From Candidatus Poribacteria bacterium (GTDB taxonomy: Bacteria > Poribacteria > DTPJ01 > WJIO01), in contig WJIO01000166.1 of assembly GCA_014730235.1 (NCBI GenBank), positions 1-32,185 on the forward strand: a stretch of 32,185 nt of DNA, given 5' to 3'. The notes under the pieces are model-generated. The model was not told the DNA's origin. It did no database searches and saw only the letters and a list, made by a program, of their open reading frames with translations. Both the position numbers and the translations under genes were made by a program. Positions 15,823 to 24,486 of this stretch are shown piece by piece (positions within the stretch are counted from its first letter, which is position 1; every line of letters starts with the position of its first letter).

Positions 15823-16892
15823 AAAACGGTAATAACAAATATAAAAGCCTGAGTTCCCAGCAAATTTATTTCATTAATTTGCCGCAAATTCATATTTTTA
15901 TAATTACCTAACACACCCAAGATCAACTGTTTTTCACTGGTTAGTAATACCATCATACCGCCGGATTTTAATATTTTATTCATTTCTCTAAAGAAATCAG
16001 GATACATTTCTTCATTTTGCAGGTGAGATCCTATTTTCTTACCAAAAGGCAGATTGCATACAACCTTATCTACAGAATTAGCAGTCAATGGTATTGCATT
16101 GACATCCCAGACACCCAGATAAATATTTCTTCGACTGGATTCGATGTTCTCGCGAGCCGTATGTATTATGCCTTCTTCCACATCACCAGCTATCAAAGTT
16201 TTATAGGGTCCAGCGTAAGTTCTTTCCATAGGAATTGTACCAGCTCCGCACATGGGATCGACAAAGACATCCATAGGCGAAGGTTCAGACATTAAGCACA
16301 TACAATAGGCCAGTGTAGGTTTCAAAGAAGCAGGAAGATGGGCAATTTTGTATTTTTCAGTTCTTTCGTGTTCGTCGATGAGTTTAAGTCCAAATATGGC
16401 CTTCTCGTTTTTCAAATCGATCCGAAATTCAATGGTAGGATTTTGTATATCCATCTTCCATTTGTAATTTCTCATTATTGCCGATTCCACTGATTTCTGG
16501 GCATCAATACGCCGGAAGTTATGACGGCTGTCCATCGTAGAATATACCCTGAAGGTTAAATTCTTCTTGCCTTTGCTTCTATGAGCATTTTTATGGATCA
16601 TGGAATATGCCAGTAAATCCAGCGATCTGACCTGCCGGAATATATCACCCAGAGATTTACGACTTCTGGTAACCCCTGTCATGGTTCTGATATGTATATA
16701 TATCCTATCCACACACCTCAAGTGAAGAAGGTTTCCGGGATCACCGGAGTAAGAGAAATAGATACGCCCCCATTCTCTTTCTAACAGCTCAACTTCGATA
16801 AGCTTTTCCTCAATATCTCGCCAGGCGTTTTTTTCCAAACCCGGTATGACATCGGCATAATATCTATCTTGATGAATAGTTTTTTTTCTCAT
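15819..16892 (-). CDS. THUMP-domain RNA methyltransferase (Trm14/RlmL-like)
   Basis: A 357-residue protein. Residues ~15-175 contain a THUMP-type RNA-binding region (LHLRCVDRIYIHIRTM, then FGLKLI, the last strand). Residues ~185-357 are a Rossmann methyltransferase: VDPMCGAGTIPME (211-223) binds S-adenosylmethionine, AGDVEEG (235-241) is motif II, and NLPFGKKIG (280-288) is the catalytic motif IV in the LPFG form typical of the Trm14/TrmN/THUMPD group that methylates guanine N2 in tRNA. RlmL is much longer (about 700 residues). The start overlaps the MazG-like stop by 4 bp, so the two are translationally coupled. The target nucleotide cannot be read from sequence; tRNA is more likely than rRNA. 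Confidence 0.8.
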   Translation of the reverse strand: MRKKTIHQDRYYADVIPGLEKNAWRDIEEKLIEVELLEREWGRIYFSYSGDPGNLLHLRCVDRIYIHIRTMTGVTRSRKSLGDIFRQVRSLDLLAYSMIHKNAHRSKGKKNLTFRVYSTMDSRHNFRRIDAQKSVESAIMRNYKWKMDIQNPTIEFRIDLKNEKAIFGLKLIDEHERTEKYKIAHLPASLKPTLAYCMCLMSEPSPMDVFVDPMCGAGTIPMERTYAGPYKTLIAGDVEEGIIHTARENIESSRRNIYLGVWDVNAIPLTANSVDKVVCNLPFGKKIGSHLQNEEMYPDFFREMNKILKSGGMMVLLTSEKQLILGVLGNYKNMNLRQINEINLLGTQAFIFVITVF

Positions 16893-17191
16893 TTATTTTC
16901 CCTGTCTTCATTGCATATACAGGGGATTTTGTTACATTTAGGGCATCCCTTTGCATATTTTTCTGCTGATTCCTCCAGATCAATATTTGCAAGGCTTGCC
17001 AGAGTGGAAAGCCAGGCCAGCACATCTGCAAATTCCTCTTTCAGTCTTTGCTCATTTTCACATGACCTTAGTTCTCTGGATAACTCACCCACTTCCTCCA
17101 CAAACCATGCAAACGTTCCCATTAAACCTCTTTTGGAATCCTTTGTAAAATATATCTCCTCAATTAATTTCTGAAATTCGCTGATCTTCAA
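16889..17191 (-). CDS. MazG-like nucleotide pyrophosphohydrolase with a C-terminal zinc knuckle
   Basis: A 100-residue all-alpha protein. VEEVGELSREL (31-41) carries the EExxE metal-binding motif (Glu32, Glu33, Glu36) and EEFADVLAW (52-60) supplies Glu53 and Asp56, the second half of the MazG site. Such enzymes hydrolyse NTPs or dNTPs, often damaged ones, to the monophosphate plus pyrophosphate. The tail GCPKCNKIPCIC has four cysteines (83, 86, 91, 93) that could bind zinc; this tail is found in other small single-domain MazG-like proteins, notably from archaea. It begins 4 bp after the lyase stop and overlaps the methyltransferase gene by 4 bp. Substrate unknown. Confidence 0.85.
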   Translation of the reverse strand: MKISEFQKLIEEIYFTKDSKRGLMGTFAWFVEEVGELSRELRSCENEQRLKEEFADVLAWLSTLASLANIDLEESAEKYAKGCPKCNKIPCICNEDRENK

Positions 17192-17195
17192 TACT

Positions 17196-20100
17196 TCACC
17201 TCACCAAAATTGAAAAAGGGGCTTTTGCGCCTCTGCAAATTGGGATTATATAATCATCTCCCGGTTTTACAAGATACTTATAACCCGATGTATAATCTTC
17301 AGGATTCCAGAAGCCCTTTATAATTGTAATATCACCGGTAGAGATATATCCGTCCCCGATTTCTTTTATAGTGTAGCTTGTATCCATGGGCTGATTACCG
17401 TAAAAATGTATAACCTTACCTTTGACTTCTGCATCTGCTGGCAGCGGCGGATCAATATATATCTTATGGTTTTCAGGATCGCTGGCATCAACTGCCACAA
17501 CTTTACCCCTGTAGGCTTCCGAATCGTAATTTAGCATTACACGACCAAAACGCAGCATTTTACCTTCTACCATACGCATCAATCTTGGATTATTGTTAAT
17601 TGTTCTTACCAATAAAAACCGACCGTTAAACTCAATATTATTTTCAACTCTTACATGGGTTGGCTCTTCACAGCTTATTATATAATCCGCTCTACCATTT
17701 TCCAGTTCCACCATTAAAGCGATAACAGAATCAGGATCAACATCATGTTCAACAGAAAGGCTTCGGACACTCTTTATAAAAGGATTTCTATCATAAGGTT
17801 CAAGCACAGATACAAACTGGCTTTCCATTTCATCTCCAAGACGGCTCTGTATGAAATAGCGAAGCCTTCTTGGATTACCGGCCTTATTCTGAGGGGGATC
17901 TCCGCTGGCCAGGGCTACCTCATCACATGGGGTCAGGCAGTGAATACGTAAATGAGGCTCTTTGCCTTCTTCTATACGTCCTCTTTTGTCTTCGGCTTTC
18001 CAGTCAACCGTAAAATATGATTCAACCGAATCAGCCGATCTCTCTACATCATACAGATACGAAAATCCGCTTTGTGCGTGGCCTTGGGCTCCAAATTCTA
18101 CATCATTCCCTGCAAATGTACCGACTTGCTGTTTAACCATCTGGATACCATCAATAACATTAGTTTCAGCCGGGCCGTGATACGAAAGACGATGGTTTTT
18201 ACCACCACGAGCGCGGAAAATATCCACAACATAGCTGTCCTCGTCGGATATATCCACAAGGGCAACTATACGCCGGTAAGATTCGATTCCCTCATATGCT
18301 CTTTCGGATGAAACATCTATCACCCTGAGGGGAGGGTCAACGTCAAACAGATTAACCATACCGCCAGGACTGTAGCCCGACTGGGTATCATTTACCAGTA
18401 GAGTATTATGGCTTATGGTATTCGATGTCCATGCATAACGTTTCGGCCATGCGCTTGCGTATTCAGGATAGCCAAGATCCGGAAGCATATCAATATTTTT
18501 GGCATATAAGCCGATATTCAGGCAGTCTCGGTGAGAATGACCTTTGCCATAACCATAATGTATCCATAAAGCTCTACCGTTTTCCTTTTTCTCCGTTTGC
18601 AAAACGGCCTGACCATATCTACCCATGTGTTCGGATTTTATCTCAAAATCCCCGGAATCTTTTGCTGCTTGTTCAACTTCTTCCCCTAAGTCCTCTGGAT
18701 TTTCCATATATATGTCACCGGGCAGGCGTAAAAGATCGGGATCACCTTCGGCAAAATGCCATGCCAGAACAGCCATTTCTGGCTCTTTGTATAACCTGTA
18801 ACCCCTTAGAAATAAATAAGCCGAACCTGTGCGCCCCCAGCTTCCGGTAGAGCCAGCATCTCCGATAGGGGGTATAACACTATCAAGGCAGTTCAACCGC
18901 GATTCCACCAGAAAACATTGCTTTAGTTTTGGATAATCCTTCACCATGTCATGTTTTTCATATTGGGTATATGAAGCCAGAATTTCAGCCAGTTCAATAA
19001 AGCTGCGAGACCATATCAAACCGTAATTGCCACATTCAGCCCCCATACCATCCCGATCAAGCCCTTCTACCATCACCCATGGAACAGGATCTCTTCTTCC
19101 CCCATGTTCCCCTGGAAAGCCCGGATCAAACAACCAGTCCAGCCAATCCTCAACTTCCTCTTCATCGCTTAAAGCAATAGCACATACGGCCAGGCATGTT
19201 TGAGTCATGCCTGTATTTCCCAGTATCCGCCTGTCTTTGACGGATTTAAGTGCTTCTTTCAACAGGTTATTCTCTATATGCTGGCATATATCCCCTATGC
19301 TGTTTTTTTTACCAAGCTCATATTTTTCTGACTTTTGCATGCAAAAATTTACCAGTTCCCCATCATCCAGAATAGCGTCATAGATATAATCATAGGCATA
19401 GGCCATCATTGTAGCAAGCCGGGTTTCCCATATACAACCCTCGATCCTTCCTTTACCTGAACCGCCGTGAGAATGTTCAAAACCCAATTTATGAAGCGGC
19501 ATAAAATCCATATCCGGATAGACATCGGCTATTCTATCCAGCAGAATTGCTGCTTTATGAGCATATACCTTATCACTGGTCATAGTATAGGCCCGGGCTA
19601 ATGCTGTTAAGCCTGTATAGATAGTTCGCCAGTGTCCCCACTGGGTATAATAAGCTATCGCTCGGTGTTTATCGCCGTTTTCATCTATCATCCCGTAACC
19701 ATCATCCACATATATTTTATGAAGGGGATCCGAAGGATCAGGATGTTCTGCGTTAAATAAAAGCGACCTATCTCCCAATTCTCTCCGAAACATTCCATGT
19801 TTGTCCAAGGCCGTTTTATAAAAAGCATAAAAATCATTTTTTGGATATACTTCGCCGCAGTTTGGACATTCGATCTTCCAGGGCCTGTCCCAAAAATCTG
19901 TCTTCCAGGGATAATTACCATAGGGTACGATGCCGTCTTTACAGTTAGGACAGCCGTATTCTTTGTTTGTATGAATATCCCGGGGCAGTTCCTGAGACGT
20001 TATCATATCCCATAATTCATCATCACTCATTTCAACCCAGTATCTAGCCTGGATCAACATCCTATCAGCAATTCGTTTAGCCCAGTTATAGCGTCCTGTG

Positions 20101-20219
20101 TTTTTCTGGGCATTTTCCCGCATATCTGATGTTATAAACCGGCTGGATTTTCTGGAACATCCGGTGAATCCTGCAAGAACAATTATTAATATCGTTTTCA
20201 GGAAATTTGATATATTCAT
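17196..20219 (-). CDS. Large heparinase II/III-type polysaccharide lyase lipoprotein
   Basis: A 1007-residue exported protein. Residues 1-21 form a signal peptide ending FTGC (Cys21), a somewhat unusual lipobox. Residues 90-121 have two CxxC pairs (Cys90, 93, 118, 121), probably a zinc knuckle. About 135-520 is helix-rich, in the manner of an alpha/alpha toroid (repeated Trp/Tyr-rich helices; EHSHGG, NTGMTQ, GDAGSTGSWG). From ~530 the protein is beta-rich, opening with GYGKGHSHRDCLNIGLYAK (His561, His563, Asp565) and DMLPDLGYP, the signature start of the heparinase II/III-like sandwich. Known relatives cleave uronic-acid polysaccharides by beta-elimination; the substrate here is unknown. It is followed 4 bp later by the MazG-like gene and preceded 45 bp upstream by the PP-loop gene. 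A purine-rich site precedes the ATG. Confidence 0.8.
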   Translation of the reverse strand: MNISNFLKTILIIVLAGFTGCSRKSSRFITSDMRENAQKNTGRYNWAKRIADRMLIQARYWVEMSDDELWDMITSQELPRDIHTNKEYGCPNCKDGIVPYGNYPWKTDFWDRPWKIECPNCGEVYPKNDFYAFYKTALDKHGMFRRELGDRSLLFNAEHPDPSDPLHKIYVDDGYGMIDENGDKHRAIAYYTQWGHWRTIYTGLTALARAYTMTSDKVYAHKAAILLDRIADVYPDMDFMPLHKLGFEHSHGGSGKGRIEGCIWETRLATMMAYAYDYIYDAILDDGELVNFCMQKSEKYELGKKNSIGDICQHIENNLLKEALKSVKDRRILGNTGMTQTCLAVCAIALSDEEEVEDWLDWLFDPGFPGEHGGRRDPVPWVMVEGLDRDGMGAECGNYGLIWSRSFIELAEILASYTQYEKHDMVKDYPKLKQCFLVESRLNCLDSVIPPIGDAGSTGSWGRTGSAYLFLRGYRLYKEPEMAVLAWHFAEGDPDLLRLPGDIYMENPEDLGEEVEQAAKDSGDFEIKSEHMGRYGQAVLQTEKKENGRALWIHYGYGKGHSHRDCLNIGLYAKNIDMLPDLGYPEYASAWPKRYAWTSNTISHNTLLVNDTQSGYSPGGMVNLFDVDPPLRVIDVSSERAYEGIESYRRIVALVDISDEDSYVVDIFRARGGKNHRLSYHGPAETNVIDGIQMVKQQVGTFAGNDVEFGAQGHAQSGFSYLYDVERSADSVESYFTVDWKAEDKRGRIEEGKEPHLRIHCLTPCDEVALASGDPPQNKAGNPRRLRYFIQSRLGDEMESQFVSVLEPYDRNPFIKSVRSLSVEHDVDPDSVIALMVELENGRADYIISCEEPTHVRVENNIEFNGRFLLVRTINNNPRLMRMVEGKMLRFGRVMLNYDSEAYRGKVVAVDASDPENHKIYIDPPLPADAEVKGKVIHFYGNQPMDTSYTIKEIGDGYISTGDITIIKGFWNPEDYTSGYKYLVKPGDDYIIPICRGAKAPFSILVR

Positions 20220-20264
20220 TTAAAGCTCTTCCCCCTCTATATAGTGGCCAACTACTTATATCCG

Positions 20265-21239
20265 TTATATCCGAATTTTTTCAAGCCTTTCATCCGGATA
20301 CGCAGAGGCTTCGATTTCCTCTGTTTTACCGCCGTTTTTGTATCTAACCAGAACTTCCTCACCGCCAGGGGCATCGCTGTAGCGCACACATATGGAAGCG
20401 GCTGTATTAATATCATTTATCGTCCCACCATAAGGAATTAAAGTAACAGGACTGGGATAATCCCGGACTCTCATAATTACATCTGAATCATTTGCCATTT
20501 CCATTATATTCTCGTTATCTGCTTGGTCTCTGCCTACTATTATTTTGTTTCCATCCGCCAACCGAAAATGACGACCCACGTTAAGAAGATGAGCGTCTCT
20601 GGGTTTTACTATCAGGTTATGATCTTTAAGCTCTTTAAGTCTGCGGATATATTCTTTATCAGTTAGTAAACACCCACCTGCCGGTTGATCATAATCTGTG
20701 ATTCCAAAACGTTTCGCCAGTTTTATCTGCGGTTTTCGAGATCTGCCTGATATGCTTAACAATTGTTCTCTATCAACCTTGCCATCCCTTTCTGGCTGTG
20801 TTTCAGGTAAAAGCTTTGCACTAAGGGGACGTATAATTACATCCGCATATCCTGATTCTTCCGACACCAGTTTCAGGGATTTTTTATTCTGAGACATGGG
20901 TCTTTCCCCCAGTACCTCTCCAGAAAACAAAAAATCAGCACCTTCTTGTTCCATAATCTTTCCGGCTTGCCGAAACATCATGGCATGACAGTCAATACAG
21001 GGATTAAGTTGTTTTCCATATCCGTGTTTTGGATTCTGAAGCATTTTTAGGTGAATTTCTGTTATGTCAATTATTCTATGATCTATATCGAGATAAGCGG
21101 ATGCTTTTTCCGCTTTTTCTGAACCAAAGAAGGGCGTGACAAATGTAACAGCTATTATATTTATATCCTGTTCCTGTAGGACTTTTATGGCAAGTATGCT
21201 GTCCAAACCACCGGAAAAAAGTCCAATACCAGTAACCAT
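20265..21239 (-). CDS. PP-loop ATPase (ThiI/MnmA-like) with NFACT-R-like C-terminal domain
   Basis: A 324-residue cytoplasmic protein. GLFSGGLDSILA has the PP-loop SGGxDS (9-14) used to adenylate a base before sulfur transfer. NPCIDCH (Cys81, Cys84) and GGCLLTD (~Cys189) supply cysteines in positions like those of tRNA 2- or 4-thiouridylases. The last ~115 residues (DAHLLNVGRHFRLADGNKII onward) resemble the NFACT-R/DUF814 RNA-binding domain. Proteins with this pairing are often labelled tRNA thiolation enzymes. The exact base is uncertain; MnmA itself is longer, with a different C-terminal domain. GGAG seven bases before the ATG supports this start. It sits 18 bp after the membrane-protein gene, in one unit with the lyase and the THUMP methyltransferase, a second RNA-modification gene. 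Confidence 0.75.
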   Translation of the reverse strand: MVTGIGLFSGGLDSILAIKVLQEQDINIIAVTFVTPFFGSEKAEKASAYLDIDHRIIDITEIHLKMLQNPKHGYGKQLNPCIDCHAMMFRQAGKIMEQEGADFLFSGEVLGERPMSQNKKSLKLVSEESGYADVIIRPLSAKLLPETQPERDGKVDREQLLSISGRSRKPQIKLAKRFGITDYDQPAGGCLLTDKEYIRRLKELKDHNLIVKPRDAHLLNVGRHFRLADGNKIIVGRDQADNENIMEMANDSDVIMRVRDYPSPVTLIPYGGTINDINTAASICVRYSDAPGGEEVLVRYKNGGKTEEIEASAYPDERLEKIRI

Positions 21240-21257
21240 TAAATAACTCCGATCTAT

Positions 21258-23180
21258 TTAGAAAATCCAGAATACATACATCTTCTTCTGTATCAAAACA
21301 CTTAAGGCGTTCCAGAAGCTCCCCACTGCATATTCACCCAGTATTAAACCCAGAAAGAAGGGGGTAGCCTTTCTAAGTGCACCCAGTCCACCAAACCTGA
21401 GAATACCCCATTTAAGTGCAGATCCTATAACCAGTGTAAACCATATATAGTCCACACCAAAATTCATTGATAGAGCGTAACCCACAGGATGGAAGGGCCA
21501 CCATAAAAATCTTATCCTCATGAAAGTCAGGAATACGGTAAACAAGCCACCCAAAAACATGAAGTTTATTGCACCTAAATCCGGATCTCTGAGAAAGCTC
21601 AATCGCCATGTAAGCATCCTCATGCTCTCCCACGAAAATCCCGATCCCGGTGCGCCGGGAACTTTATAAGAAATATGCAGGTCAGCCCAGAAGGCTGATA
21701 CAAGCCCGAAAACCGTACCAATTAAAACAGCATAGACTATTATCCGGGGTTTTGTGCCGGTACGCTGAGTCATCTTAAGTCCCTCAAGCTGATGGGGCAT
21801 GGCATGATTTCTATATGTCCTGTTGAAGAACCAGAAATAATGGGAGATCATCAACAGATTTCGGGGACCAATCCGTCTTGATCCAAAAACATTAACCATC
21901 ATCTGTCCGGCGTTCATGCCTGTTAACTCATGGGTTGGCGGGCCCAGTTCTGCCCTCATTCTGGTTATGGCTACGGAAATGGCAAAATAAAGGAAAAAGA
22001 ATAATAATACAACCCATAAATCCATTCCTGCCCTCAGGCAGAAAAATGTAATAAAAGCCATTCCCAGCAATATCCCGGCAAAAGCCCCTACATACCTTAT
22101 AGGCTCTTCTTTATCATCCGGATGTCGGGAGAATACCTGTCTTAAATGCCTTCGGGACAGGTAGATAGCCACACCAAATAGCACAATAAAAGCCCCGGCT
22201 GATTGCTCAGATAAATATGGAAACCGCGCGATCTGGGTACTGCCCAGAAATCCACCCAGAGATGATGAGCCTATTGCGCTGGATAAGACCATCTGCATCT
22301 TTCTAAACAGGTAAAAGAACCATGTGGAAAAAGCCAGATCCAGGGGCATAAAGAACGAAAGCCCTATGGAGAAGGGGTAAAAAGATATAGGAGTCCAGCC
22401 CATAGCGTTAAAAGGTCGCTCATTAAAATATTTGCCTATGTCATGTAATTTAACAGGAATAACAGGCACAGATGGCACAAGGTAACCTATACCGTTTAGT
22501 AAATCTAATGCCGCAGCCACTGAAAAACCAAGCCATAACATCTTATTCTTAAATATATTGGATCTCTCCGCCTGAACCAGAGCCAGGGGTAACTGGATAA
22601 TGGGATATGACAGCTTTTCGTTTTCCGTCCACTGCTTTCTGAATAATGTATTTATACTCAGCATTATCCAGTACATGGCAAATATGAAAAGTGACCACCA
22701 TATTATAGGGGATAGCCATGCCTTAACCCGTTCTGCTGTATAAAAAGTTGATTCACCCTCATAGTAGCCTATAACAGGTTTTTCCTCTGTTATAGCAAGC
22801 CATTCAGGGATATGATTACCGAAAAGCTCCATCCATTCGTTTTCCGGTGTCGCATACTGGGAAAGATGTGGGATAGTTGGTACAAGTATCTGCATCAGAT
22901 CGTGAGAAGCCACAGACGAAGCCATGACAACTGTTATATATATAAATATTAATTCACCTTCTGAAAATCTCAATATTCTCAGACGTTTAAGAAGCAAACT
23001 CATTACAGACACAACCAACAGACTGAAAACGGCGTTCTGAAAAAGAGATATACACGTTGGATGTCCTGAATACCAGATGATCTCCACCTGGATTATCCAG
23101 TAGCAGTTAAGGGGTATAAGAATTAAAGCGACCAGTAAAGACTTGATGGTGATGGCTCTGTCCTTAACTTTAGATGGCAT
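21258..23180 (-). CDS. Multi-pass membrane protein (DUF6785/DUF6784-like)
   Basis: I chose ATG at 23180 because GGAAGGAA lies ten bases upstream; a TTG further up (23225) has no ribosome site. The product is 640 residues with about twelve hydrophobic segments, for example SLLVALILIPLNCYWIIQVE, FIYITVVMASSVAS, WWSLFIFAMYWIMLSINTLF and WVVLLFFFLYFAISVAITRM. A hydrophilic stretch with AELGPPTHELTGMNAGQMM separates the last helical blocks. The family occurs mainly in planctomycetes, poribacteria and related groups, and its function is not known; it looks like a permease. Being first in the unit, ahead of the polysaccharide lyase, suggests transport of a breakdown product, but that is a guess. The DUF number is from memory. 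Confidence 0.7.
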   Translation of the reverse strand: MPSKVKDRAITIKSLLVALILIPLNCYWIIQVEIIWYSGHPTCISLFQNAVFSLLVVSVMSLLLKRLRILRFSEGELIFIYITVVMASSVASHDLMQILVPTIPHLSQYATPENEWMELFGNHIPEWLAITEEKPVIGYYEGESTFYTAERVKAWLSPIIWWSLFIFAMYWIMLSINTLFRKQWTENEKLSYPIIQLPLALVQAERSNIFKNKMLWLGFSVAAALDLLNGIGYLVPSVPVIPVKLHDIGKYFNERPFNAMGWTPISFYPFSIGLSFFMPLDLAFSTWFFYLFRKMQMVLSSAIGSSSLGGFLGSTQIARFPYLSEQSAGAFIVLFGVAIYLSRRHLRQVFSRHPDDKEEPIRYVGAFAGILLGMAFITFFCLRAGMDLWVVLLFFFLYFAISVAITRMRAELGPPTHELTGMNAGQMMVNVFGSRRIGPRNLLMISHYFWFFNRTYRNHAMPHQLEGLKMTQRTGTKPRIIVYAVLIGTVFGLVSAFWADLHISYKVPGAPGSGFSWESMRMLTWRLSFLRDPDLGAINFMFLGGLFTVFLTFMRIRFLWWPFHPVGYALSMNFGVDYIWFTLVIGSALKWGILRFGGLGALRKATPFFLGLILGEYAVGSFWNALSVLIQKKMYVFWIF

Positions 23181-23230
23181 ATTTCCGGGTTTCCTTCCAT
23201 TTAGAACAGAAATGTGTATATTCAAAATTT

Positions 23231-23253
23231 AGGGCAGCTAATTTAGCTGCCCT
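23231..23253 (-). terminator. Perfect hairpin, possible terminator or leader stem
   Basis: AGGGCAGCTAA (23231-23241) and TTAGCTGCCCT (23243-23253) pair perfectly around a single T. On the minus strand it is followed by AAATTTT, a poor U-tract. It lies about 50 bases upstream of the membrane-protein start, so it may either stop readthrough from the gene at 23657-24325 or fold in the leader. Confidence 0.4.
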
Positions 23254-23461
23254 GTATACGAATAAGTAATTCTCAATAAATATTTTCAACTTTTTCCTAA
23301 TGGGATTTGCCCATTATTCCCTCTTATAAATGGGGTGAGGGGAATTTTTAGCGCATCTGAAAACTTAGTAATCATTTTTGAAAACTACTTAAAAATCAGT
23401 TCTGAGAATTCTAAAAAATCTCTAAAACCAATGTTTATAAGAATTCAGCATGAAGAAACAG

Positions 23462-23616
23462 ATGAAAATGCTCAAAGAATATATTTCTATGTCATTCCTG
23501 CTTCAAGCTTTTTCAAAAAGCTTGAAGCAGGAATGACAGCCTGATAGCATTTTCATTTACTAGTGTCTCTTTAAACACTGCAACATCTGGTTTTAGTTAA
23601 TTTTAGAAATATCAGT
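23462..23616. repeat. Palindromic intergenic repeat (copy B)
   Basis: The centre is a perfect inverted repeat with 24-bp arms (23490-23513 and 23515-23538) around one base, built on GTCATTCCTGC/GCAGGAATGAC. It is bracketed by a second, 11-bp inverted pair (ATGAAAATGCT at 23462-23472, AGCATTTTCAT at 23546-23556). The right part (23580-23616) is the near-identical reverse complement of 7950-7986. The same GTCATTCCTGC core recurs at 24534-24561 and, in half form, near 8007. Confidence 0.8.
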
Positions 23617-23638
23617 CAGTGTTAGTTTAATTTATTTC

Positions 23639-23658
23639 AAAACCACAAAATTGGTTTT
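23639..23658 (-). terminator. Weak terminator-like hairpin at the end of the secreted-protein gene
   Basis: AAAACCA (23639-23645) and TGGTTTT (23652-23658) pair across a 6-base loop. Read on the minus strand, the stem begins at the stop codon and ends in UUUU. GC content of the stem is low, so efficiency is doubtful. Confidence 0.35.
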
Positions 23659-24325
23659 ATTCAGCAAATTTAACTTTGCCCCATGTAGACGTAAGTTTGT
23701 CCTGTGGTTCAACAGGCATAATACCCATTACCAGTTGTTCCAGTTCCTCCTCAGTCCATGCCAAATATATAGAGTCATAATACCCAACGTTATCAAACTG
23801 AGTCAGGGCCATTCCGGAAAGGTTGAATTCACCGAAATCCTCGAAAAGATCTCTTATATGGTATTCCCATTCTATCGGCGCTTCGTCGGAAACCTGAATT
23901 CCTGGCCAGGTGGCTTTATTAACTCCTGCGAAGTATCGACCTCCGTTGGTCTGGACTCCCCAGCTTCCACCGTCAGGGAATTGGATCATCATACCTTCGC
24001 CGCCGTCTTTTTTCCATGCAAAAAGAATCCAGCGCATTTCCATTTCATCAGACGGGTCTTCGACGATGCTGTATCCCCATCCCGGTACGTTGGGATTATA
24101 TTTCTGACCGTTGTTGACAGCGGCATCCGATTCAAGCCTGACGGATATTTCCCCGTTGAAAAATTCGTCTTCTGAAATTTCTATTGCGGTGGCAGTATCC
24201 TGGTTTGTCATCTTATCCAGAATATCCTCACCTTCGTCAAATAATTCTACAACATCGGCGCGTAACCCTAATCCCATAGCCAATACTAACGTCAAAACTG
24301 CGGAAAAGAGTTTAACACCTCTCAT
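23657..24325 (-). CDS. Small secreted protein with a beta-sandwich-like domain, function unknown
   Basis: Two adjacent ATGs are possible (24328 and 24325); AGGAGG at 24333-24338 is seven bases from the second, which I prefer, giving 222 residues. The N-terminus is a classical signal peptide (hydrophobic to about residue 20, cleavage likely after LRA). The mature part is acidic and aromatic-rich: MRWILFAWKKDGGEGMMIQF, then WPGIQVSDEAPIEWEYHIRDL and FEDFGEFNLSGMALTQF. It resembles a jelly-roll or carbohydrate-binding-type module recurrent in secreted planctomycete and poribacterial proteins, but I cannot name the family. No catalytic motif is visible. It appears monocistronic, with its own promoter upstream and a weak hairpin at the stop. 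Confidence 0.7.
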   Translation of the reverse strand: MRGVKLFSAVLTLVLAMGLGLRADVVELFDEGEDILDKMTNQDTATAIEISEDEFFNGEISVRLESDAAVNNGQKYNPNVPGWGYSIVEDPSDEMEMRWILFAWKKDGGEGMMIQFPDGGSWGVQTNGGRYFAGVNKATWPGIQVSDEAPIEWEYHIRDLFEDFGEFNLSGMALTQFDNVGYYDSIYLAWTEEELEQLVMGIMPVEPQDKLTSTWGKVKFAE

Positions 24326-24408
24326 CATATAACCTCCTGAAATAGAGCAATTGTTCTGATCAAAAACTCAAAAAAAAAACACTAAATAAAAATTAATATA
24401 TTAATATA

Positions 24409-24437
24409 ATATTAGCACAGAAACAGAATATTGTAAA
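24409..24437 (-). promoter_or_regulatory. Probable promoter of the small secreted-protein gene
   Basis: Read on the minus strand, TTTACA (24437-24432) is followed after exactly 17 bases by TAATAT (24414-24409), with several more AT-rich hexamers just downstream. The leader would be about 75-80 bases and contains a run of ten T residues. The match is moderate and the area is very AT-rich. Confidence 0.45.
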
Positions 24438-24486
24438 TAATCATTCTCCGAAAGTACCTGTCCCAATTTAGTAGGTTAAAATTTTT

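Larger units (their letters stand above)
23181..23656. other. Long intergenic region with palindromic repeats
   Basis: These 476 bases have no credible gene. They contain a ribosome-binding site for the membrane-protein gene (23191-23198), an 11-bp-arm hairpin (23231-23253), a weaker 7-bp hairpin (23298-23316), the large palindromic repeat (23462-23616) and a hairpin overlapping the stop of the secreted-protein gene (23639-23658). A plus-strand reading frame at 23335-23544 is the translation of the palindrome and flanks and is rejected as a gene. Confidence 0.8.

Noticed and set aside
23335-23544. 69-residue plus-strand reading frame
   Set aside because: It has no good ribosome site and its second half is the translation of the palindromic repeat (VIPASSFFKKLEAGMT pattern).
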